From NCBI RefSeq assembly GCF_030908625.1, contig NZ_CP133133.1, forward strand, positions 2,480,001 to 2,544,000: a DNA stretch of 64,000 nucleotides, given 5' to 3'. The notes below the pieces were generated by a model. That model was not told the origin of the DNA and did not search any database. It saw only the letters and a program-made list of their open reading frames with translations. Of this stretch, positions 9,047 to 16,449 are shown in pieces. Position 1 is the stretch's first letter, and each line of letters starts with the position of its first letter. This DNA is from Paludicola sp. MB14-C6 (GTDB taxonomy: Bacteria; Bacillota; Clostridia; Oscillospirales; Ruminococcaceae). Both the position numbers and the translations under genes were made by a program.

Positions 9047-9131
9047 CATAAGAGGTTTGAACTCCAGAAAACAATGGTATCATAACTTTGTTCCATTTTC
9101 AGGACGGCAGGATATTGCAATCCTTCTTAAG

Positions 9132-9190
9132 TGCAACTTACCTGTAACTTCGCATTATGTTTAAGATAGACAAGTAGATTGCATAGATAG
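9132..9190 (+). repeat. Array spacer element J4
   Basis: The core CGCATTATGTTTAAG lies at 9151-9165, followed by ATAGACAAGTAG. It is flanked by TGCAA (9132-9136) and TTGCA (9179-9183), which pair around a centre near 9157. It sits in the 181-bp gap after the ABC-3C ATPase. Arms this short could arise by chance in AT-rich DNA; the conserved core is the stronger argument. Confidence 0.5.
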
Positions 9191-9227
9191 AACAATATTA
9201 GTTTAATTTAAAAAGGAATTAAAAAAT

Positions 9228-9509
9228 ATGTGCGATAAGTGTAACAATATAATTTTGTATGAATTCTTTCATTCTCCAAAAGAGTATTTAAAATGTCTCG
9301 ATGAAATTGGAGAATTAGTTAGAAGTGAAGAATTTGATTTGATTGAAAATGAATCTACCTGTAGATTAGAGCAAGTAAGAACACCAGATGGATATTGGGC
9401 TGACGATATTATTTGCCATATAATTAGATGCAATAATTGTAATCAAGTTTTTTCTTGTTCATGTAATACATATCGTGGTGGAGGAGGCTTCCATAAAGGT
9501 AGGAAGTGA
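9228..9509 (+). CDS. Small Cys-rich hypothetical protein
   Basis: This 93-residue protein has an N-terminal CDKC pair and a C-terminal CNNCNQVFSCSC cluster, together enough for one or two zinc sites of ribbon type. The middle is acidic and helical. A weak AAGGAATT ribosome binding site precedes the ATG. It stands alone between spacer elements J4 and J5. I do not recognise the family; a zinc-binding role is the only thing the sequence suggests. Confidence 0.6.
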   Translation: MCDKCNNIILYEFFHSPKEYLKCLDEIGELVRSEEFDLIENESTCRLEQVRTPDGYWADDIICHIIRCNNCNQVFSCSCNTYRGGGGFHKGRK

Positions 9510-9530
9510 ACGAGAGTATTAAAATAAACT

Positions 9531-9555
9531 GCACATTATGTTTAAAGTGGATAGC
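9531..9555 (+). repeat. Array spacer element J5
   Basis: GCACATTATGTTTAAAGTGG followed by ATAGC is the longest clear copy of the shared core and matches J3 (GTTTAAAGTGAATAGCA) and J6 (CGCATTATGTTTAGATGG). It lies between the Cys-rich gene and the methyltransferase. Confidence 0.55.
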
Positions 9556-9612
9556 AGATATAGGCAATTCAATAGCGTCGATTACATTATGATTGCTTTT
9601 AGGAGGGTGAAT

Positions 9613-10410
9613 ATGACTATACTGAAAGGTCTTGAGTGGACTTTTAATACTCAAGCAGAAAAATACGAAAAGATGCGACCAGGCTATGTTTCAGAATTAT
9701 ATGACGATATCTTCAAATTAGTAAACCTTAACTCGAACAGCAATGTGATTGAAATAGGCATCGGGGGCGGACAAGCAACACTTCCAATATTGAAAACAGG
9801 GTGCAATTTAACGGCTGTTGAGTATGGTGAAAATTTAGCTAAAGTTTGCTGCGAGAAATTTAAAGATTATCATAATTTTTTAACTATTGTCAGTAAATTT
9901 GAGGATACTTCTTTTGAAAATAATTTATATGACTTGATATTTTCAGCATCAGCCTTTCATTGGGTACCAGAAGAAATAGGATACCGTAAAGTTTTTGATT
10001 TGCTTAAGAGTGGCGGTGTGTTTGCCAGATTTGCGAATCATCCCTATTGCGATAAGGGTAATCTGATTTTATCAGAAGAAATTGACCGCATCTATGCAAT
10101 GTACTACTACAAATTTTATAATAAGAAACACGAAACACTAAAGGAATATAACGAGCAATATGCTTCAAATAGAGCAGATATAGCAAAAAAATATGGGTTT
10201 ATAGATATATCCTATAAGTTATATCACAGAACAAGAACTTTTACTTCAAAAGAATATATTGAATTGCTTGGTACTTATTCAGACCATATAGCTATTGAAG
10301 AAAACATAAGAAATAAATTTTTTTCTGAAATTGAAACTGTTATAGATGATTTTGGTGGACAAATTACAATATATGATACCATTGATTTGCAGTTAGCAAG
10401 AAAACCTTGA
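9613..10410 (+). CDS. Class I SAM-dependent methyltransferase
   Basis: The SAM-binding motif I is VIEIGIGGGQATL near residues 43-55, followed by the acidic motif II (LTAVEYG) and a FSASAFHWV stretch near residue 115 typical of the methyltransferase-11/25 group. The start at 9613 is chosen over an upstream in-frame ATG at 9538 because AGGAGGGTG lies just before it and because the upstream codons fall in the repeated spacer core. The protein is then 265 residues. The substrate is unknown. It is the last gene of the + strand array. Confidence 0.8.
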   Translation: MTILKGLEWTFNTQAEKYEKMRPGYVSELYDDIFKLVNLNSNSNVIEIGIGGGQATLPILKTGCNLTAVEYGENLAKVCCEKFKDYHNFLTIVSKFEDTSFENNLYDLIFSASAFHWVPEEIGYRKVFDLLKSGGVFARFANHPYCDKGNLILSEEIDRIYAMYYYKFYNKKHETLKEYNEQYASNRADIAKKYGFIDISYKLYHRTRTFTSKEYIELLGTYSDHIAIEENIRNKFFSEIETVIDDFGGQITIYDTIDLQLARKP

Positions 10411-10424
10411 CTTATTGTTATGAG

Positions 10425-10489
10425 CATTATCAGTAGAATTACGAGTTTCGCATTATGTTTAGATGGATAAGCACATTACATAGATAATG
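10425..10489 (+). repeat. Array spacer element J6
   Basis: CGCATTATGTTTAGATGG at 10449-10466, followed by ATAAGCA, matches J4 and J5. CATTATC (10425-10431) pairs with GATAATG (10483-10489) around the core. This is the last copy seen; the gap from 10411 to 10726 otherwise holds only one 19-bp palindrome and AT-rich sequence with no gene. Confidence 0.55.
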
Positions 10490-10580
10490 GGAACTTTTCA
10501 GTTCATTTATAATGTTGTTTTCCATTTACAAGACAGTATAAACTTTTATCGCATAATGTCTTTATATCATGAATTTTAGC

Positions 10581-10599
10581 CTGGGACAAAATGTCCCAG
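10581..10599 (+). promoter_or_regulatory. 19-bp palindrome, copy 1
   Basis: CTGGGACAAAATGTCCCAG has perfect 8-bp arms around a 3-bp centre. The flanks (TCATGAATTTTAGC before, CGGATGAA after) also match those of the three tandem copies at 32349-32462. It is the outermost copy at this end of the conjugative element. It is a likely protein-binding site for a partition or global regulatory protein. Confidence 0.7.
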
Positions 10600-10726
10600 C
10601 GGATGAAATGATTGATGGATAGATGGATATGATAAAACATAAAAAAATGCTCTAATATATTAATTATCTAAACTAAAAGTATAGATATAGTATTATTCTT
10701 TTCGTACTGTAACGTACTTAAGTGGG

Positions 10727-11473
10727 TTAATATATGTTGCACATTTTTTCGAGTACCCCTAAATAAAATAAATAAAGCTTACGATTTTTCAATACAGAAA
10801 AAATATGGAATGTATTGACAGGATGAAAACTATGCTGTATCATAAGCGTAATGGAAGTTTTGATAGTTGTACGCATTTGTGAGAATAGGCGTGCAACTTT
10901 CTTTTTTATATAGCCTTTTACCCTTATCAATACAGTAAGAACAGTGTAGTTGTTGCAGCCAAAGTCATTTTCTATAGTTACATAGTATTCCTTGTTAATT
11001 AGCCCGTTAGATAATAATGCTTTTATAGCAGTTATAGCAGTATCTAAGCAAACTCCTGTATGTGCTGCTATTTTTTTGAGACTAGGGAAAGCTCTCTTTG
11101 AATGATGAGCAGAGCATTTCAGAATATAGCAATATACAGCAAAAGTTGACGGAGTAAGATTATATGTAAATATGCTAACAGGCAATAAAAAGTATTTTTT
11201 GCTAACGCTTGCAAGATAGTAACTGTTTGATATTCTGTAGCCTTTATCTGAGTATCTATTTACTTTACGAATTATCCTTTTTTCTTCAAGACTTTTAATA
11301 GCTTTGGTAACGCTATTGCGGTGCAAACCACAAGCTAGAGCAATGTTCTGTGCTTTTGCAATAACCTGGTTATTGTTATGTTTATCTAGATATTTAAGCC
11401 CGGCAAATACAAGAATGTCAATAGGGGATAGGTTCATTAAAAATATTTTATTAGGTAGCTTTATGTATTTCAT
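10727..11473 (-). CDS. Double winged-helix DNA-binding protein
   Basis: Two similar winged-helix units are visible. In the first (residues 15-75), a helix-turn-helix reads AQNIALACGLHRNSVTKAIK with LEEKRIIRK as wing. In the second (residues 105-165), LKKIAAHTGVCLDTAITAIK is followed by LLSNGLI. Proteins of this form occur near the ends of Clostridia conjugative elements and are assumed to regulate or replicate them. The basic, low-complexity C-terminus is not recognisable. It is the leftmost gene of the element and has its own leader hairpin. It is a candidate binder of the 19-bp palindromes. Confidence 0.7.
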   Translation of the reverse strand: MKYIKLPNKIFLMNLSPIDILVFAGLKYLDKHNNNQVIAKAQNIALACGLHRNSVTKAIKSLEEKRIIRKVNRYSDKGYRISNSYYLASVSKKYFLLPVSIFTYNLTPSTFAVYCYILKCSAHHSKRAFPSLKKIAAHTGVCLDTAITAIKALLSNGLINKEYYVTIENDFGCNNYTVLTVLIRVKGYIKKKVARLFSQMRTTIKTSITLMIQHSFHPVNTFHIFSVLKNRKLYLFYLGVLEKMCNIY

Positions 11474-11496
11474 TTTTATTCTCCTTTCAAAAAATT

Positions 11497-11524
11497 AGCA
11501 GACTGTGTTTTGACACAGTTTGCT
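11497..11524 (-). promoter_or_regulatory. Leader hairpin before the double-HTH gene
   Basis: AGCAGACTGTGT and ACACAGTTTGCT pair over 12 positions with one mismatch and a four-base loop. On the - strand the hairpin is followed by a TTTTTT run and then the AAGGAG ribosome binding site of the 248-residue gene. It therefore looks like a terminator placed in the leader, either an attenuator or insulation from the upstream NUDIX gene. Confidence 0.5.
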
Positions 11525-11544
11525 GAATACTAGTTGATAAATAT

Positions 11545-11582
11545 AAAAGGATTGAACTCTAAATTAGAATTCAATCCTTTTT
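11545..11582 (-). terminator. Terminator after the NUDIX gene
   Basis: AAAAGGATTGAA and TTCAATCCTTTT form a 12-bp perfect stem flanked by A and T runs on both sides. It lies 34 bases beyond the NUDIX stop codon and could work in both directions. Confidence 0.8.
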
Positions 11583-11615
11583 CTGTGATTATTCTATTGT
11601 TACTGGAGATTATGC

Positions 11616-12071
11616 TCATAATCCTACTTTAAAACATTCATCTTCACTTACTGTAAATGGTTCTTTGGTGAACGAAAAGCATGAAATTTTCGTGCTGTGC
11701 GATAACATATTTTTTAGTCTCTTTTTTGTAAGTTCATTTTCAACAGCCATCACTGCTTCGTCTTTGGAAAACCAGCGAACCTCACTGCTTTCAGAACTGG
11801 CAGTTAATTTACCACTTATATATTTACAACAAAAGTCAACATTGATAATATCCCTTGCTGTGTTTTTGCAGATACCGATAAAACCTATTATGTCTATCTT
11901 TATACCGCTTTCTTCAAATATTTCTCTTTTTAATGCTCCTTGTAATGTTTCACCAGGTTCAACCATACCACCGGGGAACTCCCAACCACGCAAAGGACTT
12001 TTAATTAACAAAATATCTTTATTTTCATTTATTACCACACCTGCTACTGACGCAAAATGGTTTTTATCCAT
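11616..12071 (-). CDS. NUDIX hydrolase
   Basis: The NUDIX box is complete: GGMVEPGETLQGALKREI followed by FEESGI (residues 34-57, catalytic REIFEE). The 151-residue length is normal. Members hydrolyse nucleoside diphosphates linked to other groups; the substrate is not readable. It is a cargo-like gene between the HTH regulator and the conjugation genes, with its own terminator. Confidence 0.9.
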   Translation of the reverse strand: MDKNHFASVAGVVINENKDILLIKSPLRGWEFPGGMVEPGETLQGALKREIFEESGIKIDIIGFIGICKNTARDIINVDFCCKYISGKLTASSESSEVRWFSKDEAVMAVENELTKKRLKNMLSHSTKISCFSFTKEPFTVSEDECFKVGL

Positions 12072-12165
12072 ATGAATTTTCCCTTCTTGATACTCGTAAA
12101 ATATAAATAATCTTTAAGTTAATTATACACTTAACACCACCGCTGTTCAACCAGTATTAACCATT

Positions 12166-12543
12166 TTATTTTTCTTGGAAATGTTGCCTTAAGAATTCAC
12201 TAAACTCTCTTGCATTTAATCGTGCATACATAATGCATAAATCAATAACTTTGCAATAGCTTTTACATGCAGTGCGTTTACGCATAACATGAAGCCAGTT
12301 TGTTGTGTCTTCCGGCAAAAATAGCTTCGCACGATTGAGGTTAATCCTTATACTATTAAATGAACTGCCTTTCACTTGGCTCCATAAATCCAGGTAACTT
12401 TCTTCATTCATTTTTGCATATTGAATACAGTATTCCATAATTAGCCGTTTGGTTTGTTTATATTGATTTGCAACCTGTCTGATCCAGTTATATTGAATAT
12501 TTGAAATTTCTAAATAGATTAGCTGTTTTTCATCGTTTGTCAT
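12166..12543 (-). CDS. Hypothetical protein of the conjugation operon
   Basis: This 125-residue helical protein is rich in Tyr, Arg and Lys, with no signal peptide or membrane segment. It has two similar-looking helical blocks (MEYCIQYAKMNEESYLDLW and IDLCIMYARLNAREFSEFL), suggesting an internal duplication. It is the last gene of the long conjugation transcript and lies 30 bases downstream of the coupling protein. I do not recognise its family. Confidence 0.65.
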   Translation of the reverse strand: MTNDEKQLIYLEISNIQYNWIRQVANQYKQTKRLIMEYCIQYAKMNEESYLDLWSQVKGSSFNSIRINLNRAKLFLPEDTTNWLHVMRKRTACKSYCKVIDLCIMYARLNAREFSEFLRQHFQEK

Positions 12544-12573
12544 TTTAAAATCCTTTCTACGGTACGAAAGAAA

Positions 12574-14409
12574 TCAATCAAACATACCAATTGATAATTT
12601 AGATTGTTTACGTTTTTCCAACTGTGAAATTTTTTCGCTTGTTAATGATTGTATTGGTATAATGTCGGTTTTTATTGTTGCTTCATACGGATCATATTTC
12701 TTTAAGTAGTCCCAATAAAGGGGTAGGTGTGTTTTAATTGGATAGCAACTAGACTTTTGCAGAACCCAATCAAACTTTGGTAACGTGATAATATCAGTAA
12801 TTGACATTAGAGGTTTTCCCACCATTTGATAACTACTAGAATCTTGCGTTACATTCTGATTTTTCATTGTAACACTTCCACTTAGTACGGTTTGTTTTCC
12901 TAGCACTTCTGAAAGCTCTGTTAATGTTTCTTTACTGTTCGGTGATATATTGGTAAACATAAGTATTTGACAAGCTTCTTTAATGATTTTAGCTTTGCTC
13001 TTTCCATACGTTTCTTCAAGCTGTGCGTAGCTTTGTAAAGCTATTAAAAATCTACCTTTACGGCTACGAAATGCAGTAAAAATACTATCAATATCTTTTA
13101 TTGCAGGCATCTGTCCCATCTCATCCCATAAGGCTATTACTTCACGTTGGAGCTCACCGCCATTTTCTTCAGCTTGTGTAATCAGAGCAGTAACAAAATA
13201 GCGGATAAATAAACTAGCAAAGAAGTGACGTGTCTTATCTTCATCGGGACAGATTAGGAATATTGCCGTAGGCTTTGATACAAAATCAATATCGTTAATC
13301 TCTTCACTGTGACGGCAAACAAGCTGTTCTAGTTCGGCATCAATAAAAGCAAGCAGCTTACTTAATGCAGATGAGAAGATATTCATAGACGTCCTTACAT
13401 CAGCAGTAATAGAAGCACCGGCAAAACTTTTAATACGTTCATTGTTTACTTTATCTAGTAAAGACTTTAGCTTGTTTTTCTGTAGTGTGTCTGAGCTGTC
13501 TTCTGTTAAGCCATTCAGCTCTATAATTAACTTAAACACTGATACAATATGTCGTTCGCCCTCGTCACCATATTCTGATACTAATAAGATTAATGCGGAA
13601 AGTAAACCCTGTGATGTATCTTTAAAAAACTCTGAAGCTTCATCTTTATTGGATGATCCGAGATTATCTATTATTGCATTAGCAACCATTTTAGCGAATT
13701 TCTCAGCACGTGCATAATAGATTAGTTTTTGTTCTTCAGTAGTTGCAGCTTTGTACTTATCCATGTACCGATTAACTTCAATCATGAGGTTAAAACAATA
13801 GGATTGTAAAGGATGCCTGAAGTCTAAAAATAAGACATTGTAATCATGTTCTTTTAACATGTTTGCAGTAGTACGAAGCTCCTCACCTTTGCAGTCGGTG
13901 AGGAGCATACTAGCACCCTGATTTGTATTTTTCTGAACTTTTGCATTGTAGTATATGGTTGGAATTAACATGGTTTTTGTTTTACCACCACCAGGGGAGG
14001 CGAGTAATAAAGCATTGGTATCTGATGTATCAATTAACCAAGCTTTCTGTTCCACTCCCACAACAATACCGGGTGTCTTTTCCTTACCAAAGGGGACACG
14101 TAAACATGATTTGTATTTTTCTTCTTCAGTACCAAATCTAGCAGTGCCGTGTTGTCCGTCACCAACTGTTTTTGATTTAATATTAAGCTTCGGATTGAAA
14201 TTTATCCAGACAATACAAAGAACAAATATAAAAGATAAAGGTAGTTTAATAAACCAAAAATGAGGTAATAAACTTAAAAAAGCGAATGGTGTTTGCTGAA
14301 TGATATATATTTTAGTTATATCGAAAAAAAGCGTCAATAAAATATAGGATAAACTGAAGAAGATTACACTTAAAATTGCTTTTGTTGTCTTACTAAAAGC
14401 ATAGAACAT
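12574..14409 (-). CDS. virD4: VirD4/TraG-type coupling protein
   Basis: Two N-terminal membrane helices (residues 10-35 and 45-70) precede a cytoplasmic ATPase. Walker A is LLASPGGGKTKTM near 130-145 and Walker B is VIALWDEMGQMPAI near 423. The FRSRKGRFLIALQSYAQL stretch is the conserved TraG/VirD4 motif. Type IV coupling proteins bring the relaxase-DNA complex to the secretion channel. The 611-residue length is normal. It lies downstream of the ArdC-like and relaxase genes, on the same strand. Confidence 0.92.
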   Translation of the reverse strand: MFYAFSKTTKAILSVIFFSLSYILLTLFFDITKIYIIQQTPFAFLSLLPHFWFIKLPLSFIFVLCIVWINFNPKLNIKSKTVGDGQHGTARFGTEEEKYKSCLRVPFGKEKTPGIVVGVEQKAWLIDTSDTNALLLASPGGGKTKTMLIPTIYYNAKVQKNTNQGASMLLTDCKGEELRTTANMLKEHDYNVLFLDFRHPLQSYCFNLMIEVNRYMDKYKAATTEEQKLIYYARAEKFAKMVANAIIDNLGSSNKDEASEFFKDTSQGLLSALILLVSEYGDEGERHIVSVFKLIIELNGLTEDSSDTLQKNKLKSLLDKVNNERIKSFAGASITADVRTSMNIFSSALSKLLAFIDAELEQLVCRHSEEINDIDFVSKPTAIFLICPDEDKTRHFFASLFIRYFVTALITQAEENGGELQREVIALWDEMGQMPAIKDIDSIFTAFRSRKGRFLIALQSYAQLEETYGKSKAKIIKEACQILMFTNISPNSKETLTELSEVLGKQTVLSGSVTMKNQNVTQDSSSYQMVGKPLMSITDIITLPKFDWVLQKSSCYPIKTHLPLYWDYLKKYDPYEATIKTDIIPIQSLTSEKISQLEKRKQSKLSIGMFD

Positions 14410-14491
14410 TATTCATCTTTCTCCTTTCGTTTGCTTTTAAATTTAGATAGCTTAAACTCCATGTTTCTTTCCTTTGTACTATCATCCTCCT

Positions 14492-15865
14492 TTATAGGTC
14501 TTGGATAAAATTTCGGTTAATAATATTAGGCTGCTTATCGGATTGCCCATGTGCTATATTGCTTTGTTTTTCTTTCTTTGCCCCCAGGGATAATTCTCTT
14601 GAATTTGAAATATCAAAGCCCTTTGATTTTGCTGAATCTGATATACCTTTTTCAATAAACTTAAAAGCTTTGCTTAGCCGTTCAAAGCTTTCACCGATAG
14701 CAAATAAATCTTTATCAATGCTTTGATAACTATTGCAAACATAGAGCTTAGAATTATCATCAATTTCAAGTCCTAGTCTGTGATGCAGCATCATAGATAG
14801 GCTTTCCGCTTCAAATTCCTTTACAGCTGTAGGCTGGGTTGAAGTTTTATGTAATAGTCCATGTGCATATTCATGTAATAATGTGTTAAGACGTTCCGTG
14901 TCGTTAAGTTTACTGTTAATAACAATGCTGTTCTCTTGTGTATTGCAATAGCCATTAAGAGAGATTGTTGGTAAATTCTTTTCCTCAACAGTAAATCCAC
15001 TTGTTTCAATAAAGTCTTTGGTAACATCATATAACTCTTTATGCTCTAAACTTGCGTAACCCATGCTATATAATTTTGGATAATCTTCTTTCGGACAAGT
15101 GGTTTGAGAAATATCGAATACATTATATTTTATATAGCTTATTTGAGTATAGGTCTTTAATTCACCTTTACCAATCTTGATTTTCTCTTCATTGGTTGCT
15201 TCTGAAATCTTAATAGACTCCCCATTTCTTAAAAAGGTAACGTTTTCAATCGGTCTGAAAATTCTAAGTGAGCTAGAGCCTTTAAGAACGTTATAGCCTA
15301 GCTGTTGCCACCCTGTATAACTTGCAACAAATGTAGCAAATGGATTCTGCATATAAATAAGCATTTTATTTCTTAAGCTGTATGAATAGAATTTAGAGCT
15401 GAAAGCAACAAAATCTTTCATTAACTGTGGATCCATTTTAAACTTATCCAAAGTTTCAAGTATTTTATCCGTATACTGTTTCATTTCATTTTGTTTTGTG
15501 TTTCCAACATGCTCAACTATAATATCTTTTACTTGTGAAGTGCGCTGAAGAACAGTATTGAATTGATCGTCTGTAATGTGGATAGAAAGTTGTGATATAC
15601 CAGCGTAATCCTTTGGTACGATATATTGAGTATCACATTTTATGTAGCTGTTAAATTTCAAACCGTTTTCATGAGTCTTAGGAATATAAACATTTGCTTG
15701 GAATTTTTCATTGTCTTTATACCTTTTATCTGATGTAAAGTTGTTACAAATATATTCACCAGTAGGTGTTGTTCCAACTATGAGCATAGTTCTTTTTTGT
15801 GCGTAGTCACGTCCTTCAAATTGTACCGGCACAACAATAACACTTTTAACAGGTAGCTCTTCCAT
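14492..15865 (-). CDS. ArdC-like protein with HExxH metallopeptidase motif
   Basis: The middle region (SSKFYSYSLRNKMLIYMQNP, then a TGWQQLGYNVLKGSSSLRI stretch) matches the N-terminal DNA-binding domain of ArdC antirestriction proteins. The C-terminal LLHEYAHGLLH is the HExxH zinc motif of the ImmA/ArdC peptidase group. About 130 residues of extra N-terminal sequence precede this. ArdC-type proteins are carried by conjugative elements and help entering single-stranded DNA escape restriction. The start at 15865 follows AAAGGAG; an upstream ATG overlaps that site. Confidence 0.75.
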   Translation of the reverse strand: MEELPVKSVIVVPVQFEGRDYAQKRTMLIVGTTPTGEYICNNFTSDKRYKDNEKFQANVYIPKTHENGLKFNSYIKCDTQYIVPKDYAGISQLSIHITDDQFNTVLQRTSQVKDIIVEHVGNTKQNEMKQYTDKILETLDKFKMDPQLMKDFVAFSSKFYSYSLRNKMLIYMQNPFATFVASYTGWQQLGYNVLKGSSSLRIFRPIENVTFLRNGESIKISEATNEEKIKIGKGELKTYTQISYIKYNVFDISQTTCPKEDYPKLYSMGYASLEHKELYDVTKDFIETSGFTVEEKNLPTISLNGYCNTQENSIVINSKLNDTERLNTLLHEYAHGLLHKTSTQPTAVKEFEAESLSMMLHHRLGLEIDDNSKLYVCNSYQSIDKDLFAIGESFERLSKAFKFIEKGISDSAKSKGFDISNSRELSLGAKKEKQSNIAHGQSDKQPNIINRNFIQDL

Positions 15866-15887
15866 ATTTATTTCTCCTTTCAAAATG

Positions 15888-15918
15888 AAAAGAGGAAGTT
15901 TTAAAAACTTCCTCTTTT
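15888..15918 (-). terminator. Hairpin between the 160-residue gene and the ArdC-like gene
   Basis: AAAAGAGGAAGTT and AACTTCCTCTTTT form a 13-bp perfect stem with a five-base loop. It sits between two genes of the same strand and may partly terminate the long transcript or stabilise its ends. The following T-run is weak. Confidence 0.65.
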
Positions 15919-15934
15919 AGCTTGATAGTATACT

Positions 15935-16417
15935 TTAGTAGACTAATATTGAATTGTCTGGATTAAATTGAATACAGTATGGGTTTTCTAAATCTCTTTC
16001 CTCTGAATAAGATGGTAATTCATTCACGACATTTTGTAATTGTTTTAAATCGTTCAATTGAATTTTGAAGTAGGAATCTTCACACTGTTCATGTGCAAAG
16101 ATAAGATATTCTTGTTCCTCTTCTTCATAAATTCTAACAGGGTGTATGCCAAACTCTGAAATTTGATTATCAAGATCAATTAACCTTTTAATTTGGTTAA
16201 TTTCATGATCTTGTAGCATTGAAATTTCAGCGATTGCATTACTATCTATCATTTCATTTAACTGAAATCTAGTAATATCACCTAACGGAAAGAAATAAAA
16301 CTTTTCATTTGCATCTTTTACAATACCTCTGCCGGGGATGTAGAATACACAGTGATTTTCTGTTTGATTTAGCCATTTTGCTTCATCGGAATAGTTTTGT
16401 AAATTTGTAGTAAACAT
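15935..16417 (-). CDS. Hypothetical acidic protein
   Basis: This 160-residue acidic cytoplasmic protein has no recognised domain. It is rich in Asp, Glu and Tyr and ends in FNPDNSILVY. The start is preceded by GGAAGGAG, which directly abuts a 19-bp palindrome, so translation or transcription of this gene and of everything downstream could be controlled there. Its place between relaxase and ArdC-like gene suggests a role in DNA processing or entry; the sequence gives nothing more. Confidence 0.65.
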   Translation of the reverse strand: MFTTNLQNYSDEAKWLNQTENHCVFYIPGRGIVKDANEKFYFFPLGDITRFQLNEMIDSNAIAEISMLQDHEINQIKRLIDLDNQISEFGIHPVRIYEEEEQEYLIFAHEQCEDSYFKIQLNDLKQLQNVVNELPSYSEERDLENPYCIQFNPDNSILVY

Positions 16418-16430
16418 ATAATGCTCCTTC

Positions 16431-16449
16431 CTGGGACAAAATGTCCCAA
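16431..16449 (+). promoter_or_regulatory. 19-bp palindrome, copy 2
   Basis: CTGGGACAAAATGTCCCAA differs from the consensus at the last base. It fills the gap between the relaxase stop codon (16450) and the ribosome binding site of the 160-residue gene. Confidence 0.65.

Noticed and set aside
9538..9612. N-terminal extension of the methyltransferase
   Set aside because: The extra 25 codons lie in the repeated spacer core, and a strong AGGAGGGTG precedes the internal ATG at 9613.
1..10490. A classical integron
   Set aside because: No IntI gene is in the window, the attC end motifs RYYYAAC and GTTRRRY are missing from the spacers, and the conserved part is at the fold apex instead of the ends.
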